A stretch of 41,921 bases of DNA from Thiocapsa sp. KS1 (lineage in GTDB: Bacteria; Pseudomonadota; Gammaproteobacteria; Chromatiales; Chromatiaceae): positions 1 through 41,921 of the forward strand of contig NZ_LN848260.1 of the NCBI RefSeq assembly GCF_001499735.1, read 5' to 3'. The notes under the pieces are model-generated. The model worked only from the letters and a program-made list of their open reading frames with translations. It did no database searches and was not told the origin of the DNA. The stretch's first letter is position 1, and each line of letters starts with the position of its first letter. The position numbers were made by a program, and so were the translations under genes. Of this stretch, positions 7,473 to 14,435 are shown piece by piece.

Positions 7473-7926
7473 GCGTTTGTGCTCCCCAGGTCTGGGCGTG
7501 GCTTATGGCGACCCCCGGGCGATCACCGCAGGCGTATTCTTCGCGGCGTTCACCTTCTTCTTGATCGCGCGCTACCATTACATCGCGGTCCTCGACTGCT
7601 CGTTGTGGCGTGACTACGACCGCTATGTTCTGGACCACCCCGATTTCTTTTGGTGGAGACGCGATGCCCCACCCCGGCAGCGGGCGAGGTCGCGCCCGAA
7701 CGCCAAAGGCAGGCGCGATGCCGTTCACGAGGGGGAGTTTTTCGATGGACCCGCGGATCCGCTGACGGTTGGTATCGGGGATTCCCACCACGCCTATCAG
7801 ATCGCCGGAGACGACGACTTTTGGGGGCCGCGCTACGGCTCGAGCACGCTCTTTTTCGATGATCGCCCCTGGGGGCTCTACGGTGAAGACACCTTCGGGG
7901 ATAATGATCGGGGCTTCGCGAGTTGA
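7459..7926 (+). CDS. Hypothetical single-pass membrane protein
   Basis: The frame opens with GTG at 7459, overlapping the preceding gene by 14 bp. GTG 7498 is an alternative start. One hydrophobic segment (AITAGVFFAAFTFFLIARYH, about residues 21-40) is followed by a soluble, acidic and aromatic-rich tail with several FFDD/FDGP-type turns. The family is not recognised. The position suggests it is the third gene of the integrase operon, but it could be an independent cargo gene. Confidence 0.55.
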   Translation: MPTAKRLCSPGLGVAYGDPRAITAGVFFAAFTFFLIARYHYIAVLDCSLWRDYDRYVLDHPDFFWWRRDAPPRQRARSRPNAKGRRDAVHEGEFFDGPADPLTVGIGDSHHAYQIAGDDDFWGPRYGSSTLFFDDRPWGLYGEDTFGDNDRGFAS

Positions 7927-7980
7927 GTTAGCACCACCGACAACCGGGGGTGACGGCATCCTGCCGTTACCCCCGGCGCT

Positions 7981-9003
7981 TCACGCGTTGCCGTAGCGCG
8001 CCATCCGAAAGCCGTCTTTCGTCTTCTGACCCACCACCACCTGCAGCGCACCGCCCGGATCTCCGGGCATGGCACCGCTCAGCACGAAATACCACCCCAC
8101 CGGAATCTCGTCCTGGAGCTTCTCGAGCAACGCCCAGGCGGCGAGGTTTCCGCCGAGATCGGGATAACGCGTGAGGTCCGCAAAGTTCACTCTCACGAAC
8201 GGGTCGTCTTGTGCCGTCACGGTGCCCGTCAATGCGACCATGCCGAAGTCCTTCTTGATGCTTTCCGTCGCCTTCGGAGAGGGATACGCAAAGACCAGGT
8301 TGCGGGCTTTATTTTCGGGATCATCTTTCAAGCACGAGTACCCGCGACTGCGAAGCACGTTCGGATGCCACGTAGAGGCCCCGTCGGTCGAGACCAACTC
8401 ACCGCGCAGCGTCGTTTGATGCTTCCACTTGGCCGAGGGTTCGCACCCAAACGGAGCCGCGCGCATCAGCGCATCGCCCTTGGCGAACAGCGTGTCGAGC
8501 TTCGCGCCGTAGGCGGGTGTGCCCAGCGCCGCGCTATCCGCGTCCTCGACACCCACCAGCATCAGGCTCGGTTTGCTGAGAAACGTTTTCCCTCCCAGGT
8601 AGCCGTTTTTCGCCATCTCCTCGGTGGTGTGCACGCCCATGCTGAGGAACACCATCCACGGCGGCTCCAGCATCAACGACTTGTCGAACGCGTAAGCACC
8701 GAGACTGGCGATCTCGAGCGTGCGCATGATCGGGCTGCCGAGCGGATCCGCATCCACCGCTTCGGCTTGTCCGCTCGCGAATGCCGTCACGTAAAGCAAT
8801 GCCGCATCGGCGGCGACCGCGGGATCCGTTTGGCGATAGTTCCTGATCGCCGTTTTCGGAGACAGATCGACGCGCTCGGCTTCGTTGATCTTCGCCTCGC
8901 TGAGTTCCCCGTTACCGGAACCGGCGACGGGCTGGCCCGCACATCCACCGAGCACAATCGCGGCACCGAGCGTGCAACAAGCAAACAGCATCCCTCTATA
9001 CAT
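7981..9003 (-). CDS. Putative lipoprotein (340 aa)
   Basis: The start is ATG 9003 because GGGGAG lies 7 nt upstream and the product then begins with a textbook lipoprotein signal (MYRGMLFACCTLGAAIVLGG followed by the lipidated Cys21). The mature protein is mixed alpha/beta and contains no motif I know; KTFLSKPSLMLVGVEDAD and IPVGWYFVLSGAMPGDPGG are the best-defined stretches. Position +2 after the cysteine is Gly rather than Asp, consistent with outer-membrane sorting. It lies in the same orientation as two other exported proteins upstream (9728 and 10362), suggesting an envelope-related operon of unknown function. Confidence 0.8.
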   Translation of the reverse strand: MYRGMLFACCTLGAAIVLGGCAGQPVAGSGNGELSEAKINEAERVDLSPKTAIRNYRQTDPAVAADAALLYVTAFASGQAEAVDADPLGSPIMRTLEIASLGAYAFDKSLMLEPPWMVFLSMGVHTTEEMAKNGYLGGKTFLSKPSLMLVGVEDADSAALGTPAYGAKLDTLFAKGDALMRAAPFGCEPSAKWKHQTTLRGELVSTDGASTWHPNVLRSRGYSCLKDDPENKARNLVFAYPSPKATESIKKDFGMVALTGTVTAQDDPFVRVNFADLTRYPDLGGNLAAWALLEKLQDEIPVGWYFVLSGAMPGDPGGALQVVVGQKTKDGFRMARYGNA

Positions 9004-9227
9004 CCAACTCTCCCCTGCCATGCGGAAAAAGAACGTTGAGCTACCCGGCCGCAGCCACCGCCCGCGCGGTTCGCACGAGCCGCTTCGGCCCCGGAGAGTC
9101 CCTGGCCGTTTGCGAGCCCCTTGGGGGCTCAGGAAGCCTCGAACCAATCTCCAGGTGGGGCCTGCGATGACCGAGCAAGCCGACGGTGGCGACGAGCTGC
9201 TCGGCGCACGATCAATCTACGGGTGCT

Positions 9228-9728
9228 CTAAAGCCCCGGCACTGCCATCCCGGTGCCACCCTGAATCATATCGATGCGCCCCATCATCATCTGATGACCG
9301 ACCACCTGCTCGCCGATACCGAGCAGGATGTTCTGCGGTTTCATGGCTTCCGCCTGTTGTTGCCGCCGACTTTCCTTCGCCATTGCATCGAGGTTCTGCA
9401 CGTTCATCGCCAGCGCCGTCATTTTTTCAGCGGAGGCTTTGAGGCGTGCGCAATCGGCTTCCGAGAGGTTCTCCTTCACGCAGCTCTCGTCGGCTTTGGC
9501 AAGAATCGCATCCCCGCTGATGGCCGCCTCCTCCTCCTCCTTCTCGTCTTGCCCGAGCAGCGCACCCATTGCCGCGCCTGCACCATACCCCGCAAGCTCG
9601 ACACCTTTCTGCGTCACCGGGACGATGAGGGAGTTAGGGCCGATCCCTCCACCGCTCGACACACATCCCCCGAGCACGGGGACACCCGACAGAGTCACCA
9701 CAACCACACCAGCCGCATAGGTCTTCAT
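9228..9728 (-). CDS. Putative lipoprotein (166 aa)
   Basis: The start ATG 9728 has AAGG 8 nt upstream and gives MKTYAAGVVVVTLSGVPVLG then a lipidated Cys (GGC). Upstream ATGs at 9734, 9746 and 9770 are in frame but less well placed. The mature part has a Gly/Ser linker, an AGYGAGAAMGALLG glycine-zipper-like segment, an acidic run (DEKEEEEA) and a helical, Gln/Met-rich C-terminus. The glycine-zipper hints at membrane insertion. The function is unknown; it is the middle gene of three minus-strand exported proteins. Confidence 0.75.
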   Translation of the reverse strand: MKTYAAGVVVVTLSGVPVLGGCVSSGGGIGPNSLIVPVTQKGVELAGYGAGAAMGALLGQDEKEEEEAAISGDAILAKADESCVKENLSEADCARLKASAEKMTALAMNVQNLDAMAKESRRQQQAEAMKPQNILLGIGEQVVGHQMMMGRIDMIQGGTGMAVPGL

Positions 9729-9831
9729 CGCCATCGCCTTCACCATCTCCGTTGTTTTCGTTAAATCCATGCTAAATCGCGACCGGGCGTTGTCCAGCGA
9801 GCGCGTGGATACCCGCCCGCGAGCCTGCCCG

Positions 9832-10362
9832 TCATTGCGGCTGTTTCCAAACGACACCATCGCAGCGCAACGCATCGAGCGCTGCACGGCTGCCGTCGAG
9901 GGTGAAGCGGTACCGCTCTGCACCGTTCGTGATCACCGCGATGCGGCCCTCTTTCATCGCCGCGACGAGATCCGCATCAGCCGTGCCCATCTGATATCCC
10001 ATCAGGCGCCCGTTGAGCTCGATCGTCTCGGCTGTTGTCCTCAACGCCGCGTCGGGGCGATCGTCGACCGCGATACCGAGCACGACAACCAATCCGTTGA
10101 TTTTCCTGGCCTCATCGAAGGTGGTGTGCCCGGTCATGTCCGTCCCCAGCGCCATCAGTCCATCGCACCCGATAAACAACATGATGTTTTTTGCGTCATC
10201 CGCCCAGGTCAACGCCAGCCTGCCGTCGCGACTCACCTCCCACGAGCCCGCCGAGACCGTGGCTGTCGCCACGACCAACGCCAACAGCAGCCCCGTTCCG
10301 AGAAGCCGCCGGCGCGTGCCGAGACCGCCATCGACTGAGCGTTTCCAACGTTCGCAAAACAT
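9832..10362 (-). CDS. Putative periplasmic or membrane-anchored protein (176 aa)
   Basis: The start ATG 10362 has AGGAG 10 nt upstream. A basic N-terminus (RRRLLGTG) and hydrophobic segment LLLALVVATATVSA form a signal peptide or anchor, followed by SWEVSRDGRLALTWADD. The C-terminal RYRFTLDGSRAALDAL resembles the end of small periplasmic proteins of the DUF1176/invasion-associated-B type, but this is only a resemblance. It is the first gene of the exported trio reading toward 7981. The family assignment is uncertain. Confidence 0.7.
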   Translation of the reverse strand: MFCERWKRSVDGGLGTRRRLLGTGLLLALVVATATVSAGSWEVSRDGRLALTWADDAKNIMLFIGCDGLMALGTDMTGHTTFDEARKINGLVVVLGIAVDDRPDAALRTTAETIELNGRLMGYQMGTADADLVAAMKEGRIAVITNGAERYRFTLDGSRAALDALRCDGVVWKQPQ

Positions 10363-10404
10363 CACTGCAGCACTCCTGAGCGGATGAAAAAAGAGCCCGA
10401 TGTC

Positions 10405-10476
10405 CAATCACCGGAGCGGTGTCGGTGCTGTTCGCGACGGAGAACTACAGAGCCTTCTCGCCGCCGGGGGAAAAGA
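10405..10476 (-). pseudogene. Remnant of a DUF3991/Toprim gene
   Basis: About 72 bp closely match part of the intact Toprim gene near 35920-35990. On the minus strand the remnant reads PPGGEKAL, a stop codon, then FSVANSTDTAPVI, against APGGEKGLWFSAANSTDTALVI in the intact protein. It marks an old duplication or exchange with plasmid backbone DNA. Confidence 0.65.
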
Positions 10477-10645
10477 AGGTTATGCCTACCGACGGGGGCG
10501 GGGATCATATGTCGATAGACAAGGGTCGTGCGAATCGGGAGCGAGACGCGCCGTTTATCCAACGGCGGAGCAGCGAAGCTGCAACGGAGGCTGAGCGTAG
10601 GGTGCGCGACGATGCAGACGACGGCCAGTGACATGACTGCTTGCT

Positions 10646-11043
10646 CTACCCCAACAACACGAGTGCGTTCTCGACGGACTCGGGCCAGCCTTGCCGGTCG
10701 GCCAGGTTCGCCAACACGGTCGCGGCGAGACGCCCGTCGTCCCGGTGATCGAGGATGACCCGGGCATCCTCGGGATCCAGATCGGCCCCGCCACGAGACG
10801 CACATGGCCGTTGTTCTCGACGAGGGCGGAGAAGCCTTGGGAGGCCGCGGCCAGAGAGGTGGAGCGGAAATACCCCGCCACCCGGTCGTAGCGCACGCTC
10901 GCGCACAGGGCCGGGATGTAGAAGTCGTGCAGGACGTCGCCGGTGGTGCTGCGGCAGCGCGGCTGCCAGTCGCATTGCCGGAACGACGCCGACCGTTTGA
11001 TGTGCTCCATGCCTAGGATCTCCGAATTGGCATTCGCCGTCAT
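10646..11043 (-). pseudogene. N-terminal fragment of an HKD/PLD-like helicase, frameshifted
   Basis: From ATG 11043 the frame reads DVLHDFYIPALCASVRYDRV, AGYFRSTSLAAASQGF and VRLVAG. The continuation ADLDPEDARVILDHRDDGRL is in the next frame. The break falls in the C-run near 10784-10788 (one base missing), and the frame ends at 10646. This N-terminal pattern is typical of phospholipase-D-like domains placed in front of large SNF2-type helicases found in defence loci. Only about 130 of the expected 900 or more residues remain. The ATG overlaps the stop of the vapC remnant (ATGA). Confidence 0.65.
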
Positions 11044-11096
11044 GCACTCTCGCGTTGCACGTCCGACACGACATCGGTGTCGAGAAGGACCCTCAC
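11040..11096 (-). pseudogene. Truncated vapC (PIN toxin) remnant
   Basis: The frame starts GTG at 11096, overlapping the upstream antitoxin stop (GTGA), and encodes MRVLLDTDVVSD then VQRESA and a stop. The first 12 residues match the start of the intact PIN toxin at 40675 (MRFLLDTNVVSE), including the first catalytic aspartate of PIN domains. Everything after residue 12 has been replaced by unrelated sequence. Confidence 0.75.
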
Positions 11097-11350
11097 GGAT
11101 CCAGATCCCGTTCGCGATCCCGGCCCTCGCCACGCTGTCCGGCCGCCTGACTCAGCAACCCGAGCCCCCGCTCGGCTTTGCCCTGTCCCCGTCGAGCTCG
11201 GGCACGAAAGCGGGCCTCGGCGTCCGACTCCGCGACCATCAGGGCCGCCATCTCCTCGAAGAGCCGATCGATACTGGTGCCGCGCAAGCGCGCGATCTCG
11301 TCCAGGCGCCGGTAGGTCTCGTCGGGCAAGCTGACTGTCACCGAGGTCAC
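11093..11350 (-). CDS. Ribbon-helix-helix antitoxin (VapB/CopG-like)
   Basis: This 85-residue protein begins MTSVTVSLPDETYRRLDEIA, a classic ribbon-helix-helix start: a beta strand with alternating hydrophobics, then a helix. LRGTSIDRLFEEMAALMV forms the second helix. The C-terminal half is basic and disordered, as expected for a toxin-binding tail. The start is GTG at 11350. Its toxin is reduced to the 18-codon fragment at 11096-11040, so it is an orphan antitoxin. The last 60 bp or so and the junction to vapC resemble the Phd/PIN locus at 40.67 kb, implying exchange between the two loci. Confidence 0.8.
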   Translation of the reverse strand: MTSVTVSLPDETYRRLDEIARLRGTSIDRLFEEMAALMVAESDAEARFRARARRGQGKAERGLGLLSQAAGQRGEGRDRERDLDP

Positions 11351-11493
11351 GTCTGCAACTCCTTCAGGAAGTCCTCGGAGCTGACCGCAGCTCCATGTAC
11401 GAAAAGTCGCGGAGGCTGCGCGTCACGCTCTTCGGCAGTGAGTCGGGTGCGCATGAACGCGATCTCGCAGCGGGCGTGCCCATTGAGGAGGGA
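11347..11493 (-). pseudogene. C-terminal gene fragment upstream of the RHH antitoxin
   Basis: An open frame of 48 codons (…AFMRTRLTAEERD, FVHGAAVSSEDFLKELQT) ends in a TGA that overlaps the antitoxin GTG start. The tight overlap suggests a once-coupled gene. Nothing recognisable remains upstream of the in-frame stop at 11494. It might instead be a 36-residue gene from an internal ATG. Confidence 0.25.
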
Positions 11494-11629
11494 TCAGTCT
11501 TTGCGTGCGTCGGATGGGGGCAGGCACTGCGTCTGCACGAGCTGGCCGAGACAATACGTGGTCGGCGCAGGTCAGCAAGGCGGGCGATCAACACTCGGAT
11601 CGCCGCGGATGCCGTGTCGACGCGGCATG

Positions 11630-11654
11630 GCGGCTGGTGACACGACTGTTGGGT
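11630..11654 (+). repeat. Solo Tn3-type terminal repeat remnant
   Basis: Twenty-five bp (starting GGCGGCTGGTGACACGACTG) are identical to the right end of the 10.1-kb transposon at 33844-33868. After position 11654 the match breaks down (GACCT instead of TACCC). No transposase sequence adjoins, so this is an end remnant. Confidence 0.65.
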
Positions 11655-11705
11655 CGACCTCAGTTGCTCGGGGGTGGGGTCACCGCAGAACCGAAAGGTA
11701 CCCGG

Positions 11706-11960
11706 TCAAGGCCGGACGGACGCGGGAGCGTCCCCGCCATCCAGGGTCAACAACCAGGCCGCCGACACGTCGCCGAGTGCTCCGGCGAGGGCCTCGGCCT
11801 CCTCGATGCCCGGACGGCGCAGACCGCTCTCGTAGTTGGCAAGGCGCGAGGCGCTGATCGCCCCGTCGGTCAGCGCGGCCAACGCCTTGTGACTGAGGCT
11901 GCAACGTTCACGCGCCGTGCGAATGCGCTCCCCTATTTGACGGTTCCTTGTCGGTTCCAT
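11706..11960 (-). CDS. XRE-family helix-turn-helix regulator
   Basis: This 84-residue protein fits the lambda-Cro/XRE fold: IGERIRTARERCSLSHKALA (helices 1-2), LTDGAISASRLANYESG with the recognition helix, then RRPGIEEAEALAGALGDVSA. The sequence GIEEAEALAGAL is the usual fifth-helix signature. AGGA lies 9 nt before the ATG. No obvious partner gene adjoins. It could regulate itself, the adjacent orphan antitoxin locus or the hypothetical gene at 13052. Confidence 0.85.
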   Translation of the reverse strand: MEPTRNRQIGERIRTARERCSLSHKALAALTDGAISASRLANYESGLRRPGIEEAEALAGALGDVSAAWLLTLDGGDAPASVRP

Positions 11961-12176
11961 GGGCTTTTATCCTATCGATATGTGTTCGGAACGCATGAGA
12001 CTAGCAAAACAGGGCAGCCCATCGCCATCGTTTATAGCGATGGTTTCTGCCGCGTTCGTCGTTTTTTTGGTGCGAACAAGCCGTCGACCCCGCGGCGACC
12101 GCAAGCCAACCTAAAGTCCGCCAAAAGCCGCCCGATTCCGGACCGGCACAGGTCTCGATGCAGAAACCGAGGACGC

Positions 12177-13052
12177 CTATTGCGTCAATTCCGAGGCAAA
12201 CCGAACATTCGTCCGCGCCTTGCGTATTGATTTCCCGGTCGGGGTCTCGATCACCACCTGTTTTTCTGAAAAATACAGCTTAGCCTCTCCCACTTCGATC
12301 ACGACTTTCTTTCTTTTTTTGTCTTTTCCGGTCCCGACCGATACCCATTCATCGTATTCCAGTCCCGACACCTGCACCATAGGCAATCGTCGATACGCAG
12401 GAGGCGCTTTCACCTTCGGTGGTGGTGGTGCTTCCCGCACCTGCAAAGCCGTTCTTGCTTGCCTTCTGCGCTGGTCTTCAATTTCATTTACTATTTTCTT
12501 TTCACGCTCTATTCGGTCCAAGATGTCGAGCGCTGGCCGAAAGCAATCACCCCAGAACTGCTGCGCGTCGGGCCAAACACCATTGCCGACGACCTTCGGC
12601 CAAGTCTTCCTCTTCAGGATGCGCTCACGTAGCGTCTTCTTTATCATCCAGCGCGGCAAATGAGGTACACCATCGTGCTCTAGGAGCATGCTACGGGGGA
12701 CGGTGATGGTGTGTTCTGTAATCTCCTCATCCACACTACGCGGATACAGTTCCGCTTTGACTCGCACGCGGATCGATTTTTCTGTTTTTCCCGGTCCCGC
12801 AACGGCTACGGGAATAAACGCACCATCTCCTCGGGTCACCATCAGGGAAAATGACGCGAAGGCCTTTTCCAAGTGTTCCTTATATACATACGTCTTACGC
12901 CATCGCGATGACCACTCCGCCCAAGACTTGGTAGGCACGGAAACCGTCAGCGCGCCAGGCAACAGCAGGTGTGTTTCAATTCCGACTGTTCGCTCTTCCT
13001 CTATATCCCAGAACCAGATTTCCTTGCTATCGTTAAAGAATGAGATGCGCAT
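12177..13052 (-). CDS. Hypothetical protein (291 aa)
   Basis: A full-length, well-formed frame starting MRISFFNDSKEIWFWDIEEE. The N-terminal half is beta-rich with conserved-looking tryptophans (TKSWAEWSSRWRKTYVY). The middle has WMIKKTLRERILKRKTWPKV and an Arg/Glu-rich helix (DRIEREKKIVNEIEDQRRRQ). A proline linker leads to a basic C-terminus (KDKKRKKVVIEVGEAKLYF). Lysine/glutamate and A/T-rich codons are more frequent than in neighbours, suggesting separate transfer. No signal peptide, membrane segment or catalytic motif is seen, and the start has no Shine-Dalgarno sequence. The family is not recognised. Confidence 0.7.
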   Translation of the reverse strand: MRISFFNDSKEIWFWDIEEERTVGIETHLLLPGALTVSVPTKSWAEWSSRWRKTYVYKEHLEKAFASFSLMVTRGDGAFIPVAVAGPGKTEKSIRVRVKAELYPRSVDEEITEHTITVPRSMLLEHDGVPHLPRWMIKKTLRERILKRKTWPKVVGNGVWPDAQQFWGDCFRPALDILDRIEREKKIVNEIEDQRRRQARTALQVREAPPPPKVKAPPAYRRLPMVQVSGLEYDEWVSVGTGKDKKRKKVVIEVGEAKLYFSEKQVVIETPTGKSIRKARTNVRFASELTQ

Positions 13053-13251
13053 GTTTCAACCGATGATTGTGAGATTGCCTCGATAACCATGCTGACATGT
13101 TTTTGCGCCAGGCAAGTGGCGGCTCATGACAGATGTGCTGGACCCCGCATTGTTAGGGTGCGTAGACGATGACATGCCGATACTCGACGAGGATTTGGAA
13201 AACAGGGCTTTTTAGGCCTCTTTTCCAAATCGATGCGCGAATTCCCAGCCA

Positions 13252-13278
13252 TTCGGCTAGTTCGGCTAGTTCGGCTAG
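13252..13278. repeat. Three tandem TTCGGCTAG repeats
   Basis: Three exact 9-bp direct repeats stand 6 bp before the dif-like inverted repeat. Such accessory repeats next to a recombination core could bind an auxiliary factor; alternatively this is simple slippage. Confidence 0.7.
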
Positions 13279-13284
13279 TTTTTA

Positions 13285-13310
13285 TAGTACATAAAGGAGG
13301 TTATGTACTA
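13285..13310. other. dif-like recombination core upstream of recombinase 2
   Basis: Perfect 10-bp arms TAGTACATAA (13285-13294) and TTATGTACTA (13301-13310) flank the 6-bp centre AGGAGG. The layout and the inner ends CATAA and TTATG are those of Xer dif sites. It lies 17 bp before the recombinase start at 13328. The central AGGAGG could also be read as a ribosome binding site, but it is too far from that ATG. The recombination role is inferred. Confidence 0.6.
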
Positions 13311-13327
13311 CTGACGGGGGCGGGAAC

Positions 13328-14317
13328 ATGGGCGAGCTGGTGAGGGCAACATCCGGGGTTCTGGAAAGCGCGGGCGGTGCCTCGGGGATGCCGGCGCTGA
13401 TCGTGCGCGCCGGCGGTCAGGCCGAAAAACGCTTCCTGGAGTTCTTCGCCGCGCAGATCAGGAACCGCAACACGCGCGAGGCGTATCTGCGGGCCGTGCG
13501 CGACTTCCTCGATTGGGCCGAGTCCGTCGGCGTCGGCGAGCTCCTCGACATCGAGCCGATGCACGTCGCCACCTGGGTCGAGCTCAAGATGCGCGGCTAC
13601 GAGGCGCAAAGCGTCAAGCAGCAGCTCGCCGCCCTGCGGCATTTCTTCGACTGGCTGGTCATGGGTCAAGTCCTGACCATCAACCCGGCGGGCTTCGTCC
13701 GGGGTCCGAAATTCTCCTGCGCGGTGGGCAAAACCCCGATCCTCTCCCCGAACGAGACCAGGCAGCTAATCCGCGCGATCCCGACCGATACGCTCGTCGG
13801 CCTGCGCGACCGCGCCCTGATCGGGCTCATGGTCTATACCTTCGCCCGCGTCTCCGCCGCCGTCGGCATGAACGTGAAGGATGTCTTCCCGAAACAGGAT
13901 GCCCTCTGGGTCCGCCTGCACGAGAAAGGCGGCAAGCGCCACGAGATGCCCTGCCAGCACAATCTGAAAGACTGGCTGCGGGAGTACATCGAGGCCGCCG
14001 GGATCGCCGAGGACGGGAACGGTCCCCTCTTCCGCACGGTGGACCGCAAGACCAAAACGCTCGGCACAACCCGGCTCGACCGGCAACGCGCCTGGGCGAT
14101 GGTCAAGCGCCGGGCGCACGAAGCCGGAATCGATGCGCCGGGCATCTGCAACCACACCTTTCGGGGAACCGGCATCACAGCCTATCTGGAGAACCCCGAG
14201 GCCAAGCTGGAGCACGCGCAGCGCATGGCCGCGCACGCGGACCCTAAGACCACGCGGCTCTATGACCGGCGCGGGGATCAGGTCTCCCTCGATGAGGTCG
14301 AGCGGATCGGAATCTAA
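13328..14317 (+). CDS. Tyrosine recombinase, XerC/D-like (recombinase 2)
   Basis: This 329-residue paralogue of the enzyme at 82-1041 has the same domain order: core-binding domain about 32-125 and catalytic domain about 135-325. The catalytic residues are Arg174 (FARVSA), Lys203 (GGKRH), His276 and Arg279 (NHTFRGTG), His303 (AAHADP) and Tyr312 (LYDRR), so it should be active. Both proteins share extended identity around HEKGGKRH and DRALIxLMVY. The ATG has no strong Shine-Dalgarno sequence. A dif-like site and triple 9-bp repeat lie immediately upstream. The CHAT gene is convergent downstream, so the pair may be a recombinase with its cargo. Confidence 0.93.
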   Translation: MGELVRATSGVLESAGGASGMPALIVRAGGQAEKRFLEFFAAQIRNRNTREAYLRAVRDFLDWAESVGVGELLDIEPMHVATWVELKMRGYEAQSVKQQLAALRHFFDWLVMGQVLTINPAGFVRGPKFSCAVGKTPILSPNETRQLIRAIPTDTLVGLRDRALIGLMVYTFARVSAAVGMNVKDVFPKQDALWVRLHEKGGKRHEMPCQHNLKDWLREYIEAAGIAEDGNGPLFRTVDRKTKTLGTTRLDRQRAWAMVKRRAHEAGIDAPGICNHTFRGTGITAYLENPEAKLEHAQRMAAHADPKTTRLYDRRGDQVSLDEVERIGI

Positions 14318-14435
14318 ATTGGACCTTCCCCCGCACGTCCTAAATAGGAACTATTCCGGCCATTCTGGGATACCCGCAGAGGGACACGTCGGTAGCTCAA
14401 GCTTTCTGTGTCTCGTGCCAAGGCATCTTTGTTCG

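Noticed and set aside
13295-13300. AGGAGG as ribosome binding site of recombinase 2
   Set aside because: It lies 27 nt before the ATG and in the centre of a dif-like palindrome; the nearby ATG at 13303 opens only three codons.
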